A DNA stretch of 64,000 nucleotides from Bartonella sp. AU16XJBT (GTDB taxonomy: Bacteria; Pseudomonadota; Alphaproteobacteria; Rhizobiales; Rhizobiaceae): contig NZ_JAQITF010000005.1 in the NCBI RefSeq assembly GCF_028618665.1, positions 97,517 through 161,516 of the forward strand, read 5' to 3'. This document shows, piece by piece, positions 52,116-61,397 of the stretch. Numbering within the stretch: position 1 is the first letter of the stretch; each line of letters starts with the position of its first letter. The notes under the pieces were generated by a model that worked only from the letters and a program-made list of their open reading frames with translations, searched no databases and was not told the DNA's origin. A program made the position numbers and the translations under genes.

Positions 52116-55100
52116 ATGCAACGCAAATTGAAATTAAGTTTTTGTGCGTTAATGACCAGTAGTTTTTTTGTCAAGATTGCGAATGCAGATGGAGTAGCAA
52201 CACTAAAAGAAAAGCTGTTAACACCAGTAGGTATCAATGAACAGCTAGAAGAGACAAAAAAATTGTTATCAAAAGTGAGGGGATTAAAAGAGAAAAAAGA
52301 GGGGGCAAAAATGATAGCGCATGAAAAGACACTAGAAAGAAGGAAGTCTTCAGAAGAGGAAAAGAAGGGATTAGAAAATCTACTCTTTGAAGTTCTCACA
52401 AATTCAATAATAAGCGATGGGGTTGCTATTTATATTACGAATCGTGACTCTGAAGGTTCTGAAATAAATAGCTTTAGCTATGAAGATGCTGCCTATTCCA
52501 TCAATAATACGGTTCAAGAGGGTGGAAAACTCTACATTGATGCAGCAAGTGTGAGTAGGGATACGATCATTGAGCATGGTGGGATTGAGTTTGTCCAAAG
52601 CTTGAGCAGTTCAGAATATGCTTTTGTTAAAAAAGGGGGACAACAAATTGTTGAAAGTGGTGCAAATGCTGAAGGGACTAAAATTCATGGTGGTGAGCAG
52701 ATTATTTTTGGTAAGGGGATCCTTGGAGAAGGTTCGTCGCGTAAAGATAAGGAAAGCAGTGCTTATGGCACTGAAATTCATGCTGCTGATGGAATGCCAG
52801 GAATACAAAGTGTCTATAGTGGGGGGATAGCTGTTGACACAAGGGTTATGAAAGGAGGGGTTCAGAATCTTGATGGTAAAGAGAATTTTAATAACAGCTT
52901 CTCAGAAGATGCTGATACAGCCGATATAGAAGAGGAAGATTTTACAATCAATGAGGGGGCTTTTGCATTCAATACCGAACTTTTTAAAAATGGGATGCAG
53001 AATATCTTTTCGGGAGGGAATGCGAGTAAAGTTACTTTATACGATAGAGCTACTCAGAAGATATATGATTCTGGATATACGGATGATCTAACAATTAATC
53101 ATCAAGCAAGGTCATGGGCTTTTGCGGGGGCAATATTAGACAAAGATACAAATGTCTATGACTTTGGCAGCCTCTATCTTTATGCTGGAAATGATGAAGC
53201 GGTTACGGAAGTAGAAAATCTTAATTTAAATGGAGAAGATACCAAACTCTATATTATTGCTTCTGAAGATAACAGAAAAAAAACTCATGTTAATATCCAG
53301 AATTTAAAAGGAAATGGTAGAGTTATTTTTACGTCTTTCGGGACTGATAAGCGTTACTCAGAGCTTAATATTGAGGATCTTTCAGGTTCTTTCCATTTCG
53401 ATTTTAATGTTAATTTTGCCAAGCATCTTAGTGATTATCTTGTCATTAAAGAAAGTGGCTCTGGTTCTCACACAATAAGTGTGGCTGATTCTGGTCGTGA
53501 AATTACAAGTTCTTCTTACAAAAAGCTTAAATTAATTTCTGATCACAGTGGGAACGCTCATTTTACTCTAACAAACACTTTTGGTGAAAAAATCAGGGCT
53601 ATTGATGCCGGAACCTATAGGTATCGTTTGAAACATAGAAACGATAAAGGCACCGGTAAAATTTGGTATTTAGATGCGAATTATGCTGTTGATGAGGCAA
53701 ATACCTCTTTATTTTCTGATTTTAGCTTGCAACCATCTGTTATGGCTTCATTATCGAATGATCTCACAGACCTCACCATTGAAAAGGGAATGATTGTCAC
53801 GATTACGGATCCTAGCTTTGATAGTAGCGGTGAAAAAGTTGAGAGCAATGGAGAAACTTCAATTAGTAATACAGTTAAAGATGGTGGAACGCTTTCCTTT
53901 TATAGCGGTGGTTTTAGCTTGTATACGACAATTCAAAGAGGAGGGACTGAGCTTATTGGAAAGCAGGGGCTTTCACAAGATAGTACAGTTAAGAGAGGGG
54001 GAACACAAAAGGTTGAAGATGGGGGGAAAGTTGAAGGGGCTAAAATTTACGGTGGTGAGCAGTTTGTTTCAGGAAAGTCTGATATTAAAGGGGCGATGGT
54101 AAGGAGCAGCGCTTATGACAGCGTTATTTCTGGTGAAAATGGAGTAATAGGATATCAGAATGTGTACGATGATGGAGAGGTTTTTAACACAAAGATCATG
54201 GCAGGAGGAGTACAAAATCTTTATGTAGAAGATAACCTAGACGATTATAGCAGTTTTGCATTTGATACAGAGGTCTTTTCTGGTGGAGAGCAACACGTTT
54301 TAGCGGGAGGAATAGCTCTTGGAGTTCTTTTACAAGGGAATGCTTTCCAAGCAATAGATTTAGGGGGCTATGTAAAAGATTTAATCATTAAGGATCAAGC
54401 ACAATCATGGTTACATTCTGGGGCAACATTAGAAGGAAGCACCATGATTCATGATTCTGGACGAATTTATCTTTATGCTGGTGCTGATCGATCTCGTACT
54501 GAAGTAGAAACAATTGTTTTAAATGGCAAAGATACAAAATTGTACGCTATTGCTTCTAAGATGGATGGCGAAAGTTCTTTGATTGAGAATCTGAGTGGTG
54601 ATGGCAGCGTTATTTTTACTTCTACCGTATTTAATCCACATTACTCTAAACTTGAGGTCGGTAATCTTTCAGGGAGTTTACATTTTAGACTAAATACCAA
54701 TTTTGAGGAGCAACGCGGAGATTATCTCCTTATAAAAAAGGGCGATGGACATCACACAATAAGCGTGATTGATTCTGGTATTGAAATTGCCAATTCTTCT
54801 CTACAAACGCAAAATTTAGTTCTTGAACTTAATTTGATTAATGATCAAAGCGGAAAGGCTCATTTTGCTCTGACGGATTTTTCTGGTGAAAAGATTAGCA
54901 CGATTGATGGTGGAGCTTATCTATATGTTCTAAAGGAAAAAGATTATAACGGTGGAAAAATATGGTATTTGGCTACACCACAAACAACTTCTATTCCTGT
55001 AATCCCCTCACCTCATGCGGAATCGCCTATAGATAAGCTTCCTGAAAAAGAAGAAAATATGGCATCTTCAAAAGATTTTAGTATCTCTGATGTCATTAAT

Positions 55101-57644
55101 TTCAGTATTCGTGAGGGAGGAGGCATTTTACAAAACTTTTGGCTTGGTGATGGTAGCATAGTTTATATCTCTAATGATGGAGAGAAAGATGCTCTTAAAA
55201 AGTCCATTAACGCTACAGTTGCAGGATCTGGGACACTTTATGTTGAGGCTGGTGGCTTTAGTGAAAATACAACAATTGAAAATGGTGGTTTAGAGATTAT
55301 CGGGGAACAGGGGATCTCAGAGTCTACGATTATTTACGAGGGCGGGCAACAAAAGGTAGAAGGAGGGGGAACAGCATTGCAGGCTAAAATCTACGGTGGT
55401 AATCAGCTGGTTTGGGGAGATAGTTATGTGAACGGTGGAATTGTTGGGAGCAGTGCTTATGATACGATAATTTATGGTCAAGGGGACATACCAGGACAGC
55501 AGAATGTGTATGATGATGGAATGGCAGTGGGAACAAAAGTGATGAGTGGAGGAATACAAACTCTTGCTAAATGGTTTCCTGGTGATGATAACTTTGCAGA
55601 AAAAGCTGGCGGTTTAGCCGTGAATACTGAGATTTTTGCAGGTGGTGTACAGAGAGTATTAGCAGGCGGAGAGGTGGATATTGTGACTTTACACCGCCAT
55701 GCTGCTCAAGAAGTTCATGCTGGGAGCATTGTAAAAAATCTAACAATTGGAGAGGGCGCCAATTCACGGGTCTTTGCTGGTGCGATATTAGAAGGAGAAA
55801 TAACGGTTCAGAATTTTGGTAGTCTCCATCTTTATGCTGGAGATGATCGTTTTTATACTGAAAAAAATCATCAGACGACAGTAGAAGATATCAATTTAGA
55901 GGGAGAAAATGCTAAATTGTACTCTATTTCTAATGGATATGGAAACACAGAAACGTATATTAAGAAGTTGAGCGGTGTAGGAGAGATTGTTTTTACTTCT
56001 ACGGAATCCGATTTACATTACTCCAAGCTTTATGTTGATGAGCTTTCGGGTAGTCACCATTTCAATTTTAATGTCAGCCTTGCAGAAGGAGAGGGTGATT
56101 ATCTCTTTATCAAAAATGGTGGTGGTTTTCACACAATAAGTGTGGTTGATTCTGGTATTGAAATTGTTGATCCTTCTTCAACAGAACTTGATTTAATTTT
56201 GGATCAAAGTGGAGGTGCATCTTTTACTCTACAAAATTTTTCTGGTGCAAAAATTCATATTGTTGATGGGGGAACCTATGTGTATGGTTTAAAACAAAGA
56301 ATTGGTGAGGATGCGGAGCAAAAAGTTTGGTATTTATCTGCAGTCTTTATTGATAATTTTCCATTTCTTAATAGTTTGCCACGGAGTAGAAGCAGATCTG
56401 CGCGGCATTTAAGTCAAAATCAACCGATTTCTTCTCTTTCAACTCTTACAAATACAGAAGAGCATGCGATTAAGTTGCCACGTCGAAGAGAAAATCGCCC
56501 CAACTTAAGTCAAAAATCTCCAGCTCCAGTTTCTTCAATTGTTTCAACTCTGGGAAGTCAAACGATTGAAGGAGGACCTCCAGTCGGTCCGCATCCTCTT
56601 TCTGATGAAAAGCAAGCGGTTGTTGTTTCAGCCTCTTCTCAATCTTCAGCGGATCAAATGACTTTGCGTCCAGTTCATAAAGATCAACTTTTTCCACAAT
56701 TAAGTGAGAAGCTTTCAGTTTCTGACTTTTTAACCACACCTTCTACAGATGCGGTTTTGTCTATGTCTGTAGCTCCAGCGATGGTATTTCACAACGAAAT
56801 GCAAAGCGTGCGTATGGGAAGAGGAATTCTAGATAAAAGTAAAAAGAATACGGCTTTATGGACTTACGCGATTAAGTCTAAAGAAAGCATTGCGACAGAG
56901 CATATAGACTTTAAGCTCGATCAGACCGGTATCGTTTTAGGGATCAATGGTTTAAGCGAATGGGAAAATGGAGATTTTTATATCGGTGGTTTTGGCAGTT
57001 ATGACCACGCACGCATTGCGCATGCACGAGGGGGTACCAGCGGTATCAATAGTTATGGCATTGGCGCTTATGTCACTTATTTAGATCATAGTGGATGGTA
57101 TCTCGATGGTATTTTAAAATATAATCATTATCAAAATACTCTGAAGGCCGTTTCAACGAATGGTTTAGGGATTGAAGGAAGTTATACGCAATGGGCCGTT
57201 GGAACCTCCTTTGAAGTGGGTTATCGACTTCAAACGTCCAAGAGCAGTTGGCTGCAAGCTTATGGACAATTTACATGGTTGCAAGTTGAGGGTAAAGAAA
57301 TCAAGTTATCGAATGACATGGTAGGTGATCTGCGTCCATTTACTTCATTACGCAGTGAGGTTGGCTTATCTTTAGGGTATGAATTTGGTTCTCATGAGGC
57401 TTCTTCATCCCTTGCCTATATCACAGCAGCATGGTTGCGTGAGAATAAAGATGACAATCAAACGTTGATTAATCAACACCATCCATTTACTACGGACTTG
57501 TCAGGGAATGCGGGTAAATTAGGGATAGGTTTAAGCAGTTTAGTGAGTGAGAAGTTGAAGTTCTATGGTGAGGCGCATTATGTTAAAGGGCGTAAAACAA
57601 AACAGTCTCTTCAGGGCATTATAGGGGTACGTTATAGTTTCTAA
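52116..57644 (+). CDS. autotransporter with three tandem passenger modules (Iba/BafA-like)
   Basis: The 1842-residue protein has a signal peptide (ends near IANADG), three related passenger modules of about 400 residues each (about 98-525, 559-950 and 998-1410), a Ser/Pro/Arg-rich linker (1415-1535) and a C-terminal autotransporter barrel from about 1540, ending GVRYSF. Each module repeats the same order: GGxQxVxxGGxAxGTxIxGG repeats of AIDA type, an LYLYAG block, LSGxGxVIFTS, LSGSLHF with a DYLxIK strand, and a final KIWYL. The single-module proteins next door show the normal plan, so this one is an expanded form. The module surface should be exposed outside the cell. BafA-type function is only suggested by similarity. 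Confidence 0.88.
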   Translation: MQRKLKLSFCALMTSSFFVKIANADGVATLKEKLLTPVGINEQLEETKKLLSKVRGLKEKKEGAKMIAHEKTLERRKSSEEEKKGLENLLFEVLTNSIISDGVAIYITNRDSEGSEINSFSYEDAAYSINNTVQEGGKLYIDAASVSRDTIIEHGGIEFVQSLSSSEYAFVKKGGQQIVESGANAEGTKIHGGEQIIFGKGILGEGSSRKDKESSAYGTEIHAADGMPGIQSVYSGGIAVDTRVMKGGVQNLDGKENFNNSFSEDADTADIEEEDFTINEGAFAFNTELFKNGMQNIFSGGNASKVTLYDRATQKIYDSGYTDDLTINHQARSWAFAGAILDKDTNVYDFGSLYLYAGNDEAVTEVENLNLNGEDTKLYIIASEDNRKKTHVNIQNLKGNGRVIFTSFGTDKRYSELNIEDLSGSFHFDFNVNFAKHLSDYLVIKESGSGSHTISVADSGREITSSSYKKLKLISDHSGNAHFTLTNTFGEKIRAIDAGTYRYRLKHRNDKGTGKIWYLDANYAVDEANTSLFSDFSLQPSVMASLSNDLTDLTIEKGMIVTITDPSFDSSGEKVESNGETSISNTVKDGGTLSFYSGGFSLYTTIQRGGTELIGKQGLSQDSTVKRGGTQKVEDGGKVEGAKIYGGEQFVSGKSDIKGAMVRSSAYDSVISGENGVIGYQNVYDDGEVFNTKIMAGGVQNLYVEDNLDDYSSFAFDTEVFSGGEQHVLAGGIALGVLLQGNAFQAIDLGGYVKDLIIKDQAQSWLHSGATLEGSTMIHDSGRIYLYAGADRSRTEVETIVLNGKDTKLYAIASKMDGESSLIENLSGDGSVIFTSTVFNPHYSKLEVGNLSGSLHFRLNTNFEEQRGDYLLIKKGDGHHTISVIDSGIEIANSSLQTQNLVLELNLINDQSGKAHFALTDFSGEKISTIDGGAYLYVLKEKDYNGGKIWYLATPQTTSIPVIPSPHAESPIDKLPEKEENMASSKDFSISDVINFSIREGGGILQNFWLGDGSIVYISNDGEKDALKKSINATVAGSGTLYVEAGGFSENTTIENGGLEIIGEQGISESTIIYEGGQQKVEGGGTALQAKIYGGNQLVWGDSYVNGGIVGSSAYDTIIYGQGDIPGQQNVYDDGMAVGTKVMSGGIQTLAKWFPGDDNFAEKAGGLAVNTEIFAGGVQRVLAGGEVDIVTLHRHAAQEVHAGSIVKNLTIGEGANSRVFAGAILEGEITVQNFGSLHLYAGDDRFYTEKNHQTTVEDINLEGENAKLYSISNGYGNTETYIKKLSGVGEIVFTSTESDLHYSKLYVDELSGSHHFNFNVSLAEGEGDYLFIKNGGGFHTISVVDSGIEIVDPSSTELDLILDQSGGASFTLQNFSGAKIHIVDGGTYVYGLKQRIGEDAEQKVWYLSAVFIDNFPFLNSLPRSRSRSARHLSQNQPISSLSTLTNTEEHAIKLPRRRENRPNLSQKSPAPVSSIVSTLGSQTIEGGPPVGPHPLSDEKQAVVVSASSQSSADQMTLRPVHKDQLFPQLSEKLSVSDFLTTPSTDAVLSMSVAPAMVFHNEMQSVRMGRGILDKSKKNTALWTYAIKSKESIATEHIDFKLDQTGIVLGINGLSEWENGDFYIGGFGSYDHARIAHARGGTSGINSYGIGAYVTYLDHSGWYLDGILKYNHYQNTLKAVSTNGLGIEGSYTQWAVGTSFEVGYRLQTSKSSWLQAYGQFTWLQVEGKEIKLSNDMVGDLRPFTSLRSEVGLSLGYEFGSHEASSSLAYITAAWLRENKDDNQTLINQHHPFTTDLSGNAGKLGIGLSSLVSEKLKFYGEAHYVKGRKTKQSLQGIIGVRYSF

Positions 57645-57658
57645 TTATTAGGGGTATT
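56595..57658 (+). repeat. barrel repeat, copy 1 (same as 62937-64000)
   Basis: These 1064 bases cover part of the linker, the whole barrel and 14 bases after the stop of the first autotransporter. I compared them by eye with 62937-64000 and found no difference. The match runs into the window edge, so it may be longer. Confidence 0.9.
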
Positions 57659-57999
57659 TGTAAATTATCTTTAAAGGTATAATTGTTTTTAAAAATCTTT
57701 AATAAATTGTAAACAATTTTTCAGCCCATGCAGCTTTGCTTTTCATGACAGATTATATACTCTAATTTTATATTATAGTTTATTAAGTGTTACTTTTTTC
57801 TTTGATGAAAAAACTTTGAAGGAATGCAGGAATTTCCTTATATTTTCGATTAAAAATGCATCTAAGAGATTGTAAAGAACGGTTTTTGAGTAAAGTGATG
57901 GGGCTACTCAGAAGAATTATTACAATTCAAGGTTGAAAATATATTTTGTAGAGCTAGTTACGTTTGGTGTCTATGCAGACGTGAAGAGGGGGGGAGGAT
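57645..57999. other. intergenic region between first and second autotransporter
   Basis: These 355 AT-rich bases have no frame. They end in a G7 run (57988-57994) that forms part of the ribosome site of the next gene. Confidence 0.45.
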
Positions 58000-60564
58000 A
58001 TGGCTACACAATATAAATGGAAACGAAATTTTTGGGTACTCATGTTGAGCAGTTGTTTTATACAGGCTGCTGCTGCAAGTGAGGGGGGGACATCGCTTTT
58101 TTGTCAATCTGCAAGTTATGAAAATAACCAAGTATTTCAGGATCAATACAATGAAGATATGAAAACAGGAAGATGTATACTTGGAGCATCGAATGATTTC
58201 ATTGTAAGGAGGCACAATGAATTAGGCTTTTTAAAAAAGCCTAGCGATTTTGCTACTGTTAAGGGTGCTAGAATGTTCGCGAGTCAACAGGAGCTTGATG
58301 GCAATAGTCGCGACAATGTTGGATATAATGCACGAGAACAAAATACAGCGTTTCTTAAAAAACCTGAACTTATCTCTATTAAAGATGGGGCACTGCTTGA
58401 AAATTATGTCCTTGATAATGAAGGTAAAGCATACATTTCAAATGATGGTGAGATTGATAGTCCAGGACGATCCATCAATAACACGGTAAAAAATGGCGCA
58501 GAGCTTTATGTGTATGCAGGAGGTTTCAGTGAGAATAGTAAAATTGAACATGATGGAATTGAAAATGTTCAAGCTTTAAAGGGAAAACAAGGCTTTTCAA
58601 AAAATGCTGTCGTTAAAGAAGGTGGACAGCAAAGTGTTGGAAATGGAGGAAAAGTAGAGGGGACAAAAATTTATGGTGGGGAGCAGCTCGTTTTCGGGGA
58701 GGGGGATGTTGGAGGAGAGATTAAAGGGAGTAGCGCTTCTCATACAGTCATTTATGGTCAAGATGAAACACTAGGTCAACAAAAAGTATATGATGGGGGT
58801 AAAGTTTGGAATACAAAAGTTATGCGAGGGGGCGTACAAGAGGTTGGAAAAAACTCTGAAGGTGCAAAAAATGGTGGTTTTGCATTTGATACAGAGGTTT
58901 TTGCTGGTGGTAAACAGCGAATCTTAAAAGGCGGTCAGGCTATTGGAGTCACTTTAAATGAGAGCGCTATTCAGGAAATAGATACTGATGGATCTGTAAA
59001 AAATCTAACAATGAATGATGAAACAAAATCATGGGTACATGCTGGAGCGACATTAGAAAGCAAGACACAGGTAAATCATTCTGGTCAGCTTCATCTTTAT
59101 GCTGGGAATGATCAACATCGCACCACCGTAGAAGATATTCTTTTAAATGGAAAAGATACAAAACTGTACTCACTCACTGATGAGTTTGATGGAAAAAGCT
59201 CTATGATACAAAAATTAAGTGGTGAGGGGAGTGTTATTTTTTCGTTTACGGGTTCTGATCCATATTATTCTCAGCTTCATGTGAATAATCTTTCAGGAAG
59301 TTTACATTTTGCGTTCAATACCACGATTGCCCAAAACCGTGGTGACTATCTCTTCGTTGAGAAAGGCGTAGGGAATCATACGATAAGTGTTGCTGATTCT
59401 GGCGTTGAGATCACGGACCCTTTTTCAAATAAGCGTGATTTAATTACAGATCAAAGTGGTGGAGCGCATTTTATACTGACAGATCTTAAGGGTGAAAACA
59501 TTAACGCCATTGATGGTGGAACTTATATGTATGGCCTAAAAGAAAGAAAGGATGAAAATGGAAAAGTTTGGTTTTTATCTGCAGACCGCCTCAGTGGACC
59601 AGAAAACCCTATTCCAGATCCTACAAATCCGTTCGTGCCTGGTGGAACAGCAACGACACCTTCTACAGATGCCGTGTTAACGTTGTCCGTAGTTCCTGGA
59701 CTTATTTTTAACAATGAGTTGCAAACTGTACGGAATGGTAGAAAAATTTGGAACAAAAATAGGAAAGATATCGAGCTATGGACTTATGGGATTAAGAGCA
59801 GAGAACGCATTGCTACAGGACATACACACTTTAAGCTTGGGCAGACAGGTTTAGTTCTTGGTGCTGATCAGTTGAATGAATTAAGGCATGGAGAGTTATA
59901 TGTTGGTGGTTTTGCTAGTTATGATCAAGCACGTGTTTCTCATGCACGAGGGGGTGACAGTGATTTGAGCTCCTATAGCATTGGAACATACGCAACCTAT
60001 TTTGATCATCGTGGATGGTATATGGATGGTGTTTTGAAATATAATTATTACCGAGATAATTTGAAAGCCATCTCAACGAATGGTTTAGCGATTCAAAGTC
60101 ATTACAATCAGTGGGCGATAGGTGGATCATTTGAGATTGGTTGTTATTTTGAACCAGCGCAAAATACTTGGATGCAGCCTTATATCAAGCTAACAGGCCT
60201 ACAGGTTGAAGGTAAAAAAATAAAACTTTCCAATGGAATGATCGGTGATCTAAGACCGTTAATTTCATTTCGTAGTGAAGTTGGCTTGACGGCGGGACAT
60301 GAATTCTTTGTGAATTCAGAAACTTCATTAACAGCTTATATAATGGCAGCTTGGTTGCGTGAGAATATAAATAATAATTATACGACAATTAATAATCAGT
60401 ATAAATTTATCACAGACTTATCAGGTAGTGCGGGTAAATTGGGAATTGGTTTAAACAGTTCGGTCAATGATAAACTGACACTTTATGCGGAAGCATATTA
60501 CCTAAAAGGACATAAGATTAAAAATGCTCTTCAAGGTATTTTAGGGTTACGCTATAGTTTCTAA
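58000..60564 (+). CDS. autotransporter, single passenger module (Iba/BafA-like)
   Basis: The 854-residue protein has a signal peptide (WVLMLSSCFIQAAAAS), a 100-residue N-terminal segment without repeats, one passenger module (about 130-530), a short Pro-rich linker (PENPIPDPTNPFVPGG) and a barrel from about 550 ending GLRYSF. The module has the same order of blocks as the first gene, with RGD at 447-449 in the strand NRGDYLFV. The barrel is related to but clearly diverged from those of its two neighbours. A G7 run (58083-58089) lies just after the signal-peptide codons. Confidence 0.87.
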   Translation: MATQYKWKRNFWVLMLSSCFIQAAAASEGGTSLFCQSASYENNQVFQDQYNEDMKTGRCILGASNDFIVRRHNELGFLKKPSDFATVKGARMFASQQELDGNSRDNVGYNAREQNTAFLKKPELISIKDGALLENYVLDNEGKAYISNDGEIDSPGRSINNTVKNGAELYVYAGGFSENSKIEHDGIENVQALKGKQGFSKNAVVKEGGQQSVGNGGKVEGTKIYGGEQLVFGEGDVGGEIKGSSASHTVIYGQDETLGQQKVYDGGKVWNTKVMRGGVQEVGKNSEGAKNGGFAFDTEVFAGGKQRILKGGQAIGVTLNESAIQEIDTDGSVKNLTMNDETKSWVHAGATLESKTQVNHSGQLHLYAGNDQHRTTVEDILLNGKDTKLYSLTDEFDGKSSMIQKLSGEGSVIFSFTGSDPYYSQLHVNNLSGSLHFAFNTTIAQNRGDYLFVEKGVGNHTISVADSGVEITDPFSNKRDLITDQSGGAHFILTDLKGENINAIDGGTYMYGLKERKDENGKVWFLSADRLSGPENPIPDPTNPFVPGGTATTPSTDAVLTLSVVPGLIFNNELQTVRNGRKIWNKNRKDIELWTYGIKSRERIATGHTHFKLGQTGLVLGADQLNELRHGELYVGGFASYDQARVSHARGGDSDLSSYSIGTYATYFDHRGWYMDGVLKYNYYRDNLKAISTNGLAIQSHYNQWAIGGSFEIGCYFEPAQNTWMQPYIKLTGLQVEGKKIKLSNGMIGDLRPLISFRSEVGLTAGHEFFVNSETSLTAYIMAAWLRENINNNYTTINNQYKFITDLSGSAGKLGIGLNSSVNDKLTLYAEAYYLKGHKIKNALQGILGLRYSF
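58083..58089 (+). repeat. G7 run just behind the signal-peptide codons
   Basis: Seven G in a row encode part of Glu-Gly-Gly (about residues 28-30). A change by one base would shift the frame of the second autotransporter right after its signal peptide. G7 also occurs in fabF, so length alone does not prove variation. Confidence 0.6.
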
Positions 60565-60877
60565 GCACACCTTTACACGGCTGATTAACTTTACAAATAC
60601 TATTTGTTTTAGGAGCCTAAAAAGATAATACATCGCTATGTCTTCTCGAGAGTGTAGAGACCTTCTCAAACGGTAGGGATGCCTTTATACTCTCTTTTAA
60701 GGCAAGCTGCTAATTTATCAAGAGTGTTCATTGTTTTGCATGTTGAATGAGGAGTCCTCAATATCGTAGGATTTTCTTATTTCAAATCTGCTCCATATTG
60801 AATCAATCAAAAATATCTGCTTGCTTGTCACAAGCGGGGAAAGCCGTGTGTAGTAAAATTGTATAAGAGGACTAAAA
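60565..60877. other. intergenic region behind the second autotransporter
   Basis: These 313 bases have no frame. The last ~100 bases resemble the leader of the other integrase remnant (13866-13960, minus strand), for example the stretch AGAGGACTAAAAATGCCTCT. Confidence 0.5.
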
Positions 60878-61140
60878 ATGCCTCTTATAAACCGCTTGAA
60901 GTGCCAAGGGGTATCGCAACATTTTAGGGCTGGAAAAGTGTGTGATGGTGCCGGCTTACTTCGTCTTAAGCGTAAAGATAGTTATACTCAATGGATTTAT
61001 CATTACTATTCACTGTCGACATCGGGAAATGGGCTTGGGCGTATTGAGAGATATTTCCTTAAAACAAGCGTGTGAATGCGCAACGCCAAGGGTGTTCTGT
61101 TTTACGTGAGAGGTATGATCCCATTAAAGGGCATGAGCAT
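60878..61140 (+). pseudogene. decayed phage-type integrase (remnant)
   Basis: From ATG 60878 a 65-codon frame reads MPLINRLKCQ and then KVCDGAGLLRLKRKD and TQWIYHYY, close to the N-terminal DUF4102 part of tyrosine recombinases (KVCDGAGL, KRKDG, AQWIYRY). After the stop at 61075 the pattern goes on in shifted frames (VLFYVRGMIPLKGHE for the expected VLREGxDPIKxRE). The catalytic domain is missing. It shares its leader with the minus-strand remnant at 13865. It is probably a leftover of a prophage or genomic island. Confidence 0.65.
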
Positions 61141-61397
61141 TTTTTTCATCCATGATTTCAAATATGCAAATTATTCATTGAATTCAAGTCAATAGTTTGA
61201 ATTTTATTCAGTTTTTTACCTTCATTTAGAGTTTTTAGTGGTTTATAAGATTACAACTTATGATTGTTTTAAATTAAAAAACACACCAAAAAATTGTATT
61301 TAGACATAAATAAAACACATTATGATACAATCTAAAATGAGCTACCTGCGTAGCCGCGGGATATTTTTCTAAATAATTGAAGAGTGGAGTGTGGATA
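61141..61397. other. upstream region of the third autotransporter
   Basis: About 257 bases without a gene. The last 40 bases resemble those before the first autotransporter (TTTTTCTAAAT, then GGAGTGTG and ATAATG). Confidence 0.5.

Noticed and set aside
56470-56739. Minus-strand frame within the autotransporter linker, also present in the third gene
   Set aside because: It recurs only because the DNA block is duplicated; it is antisense to a clear coding region.
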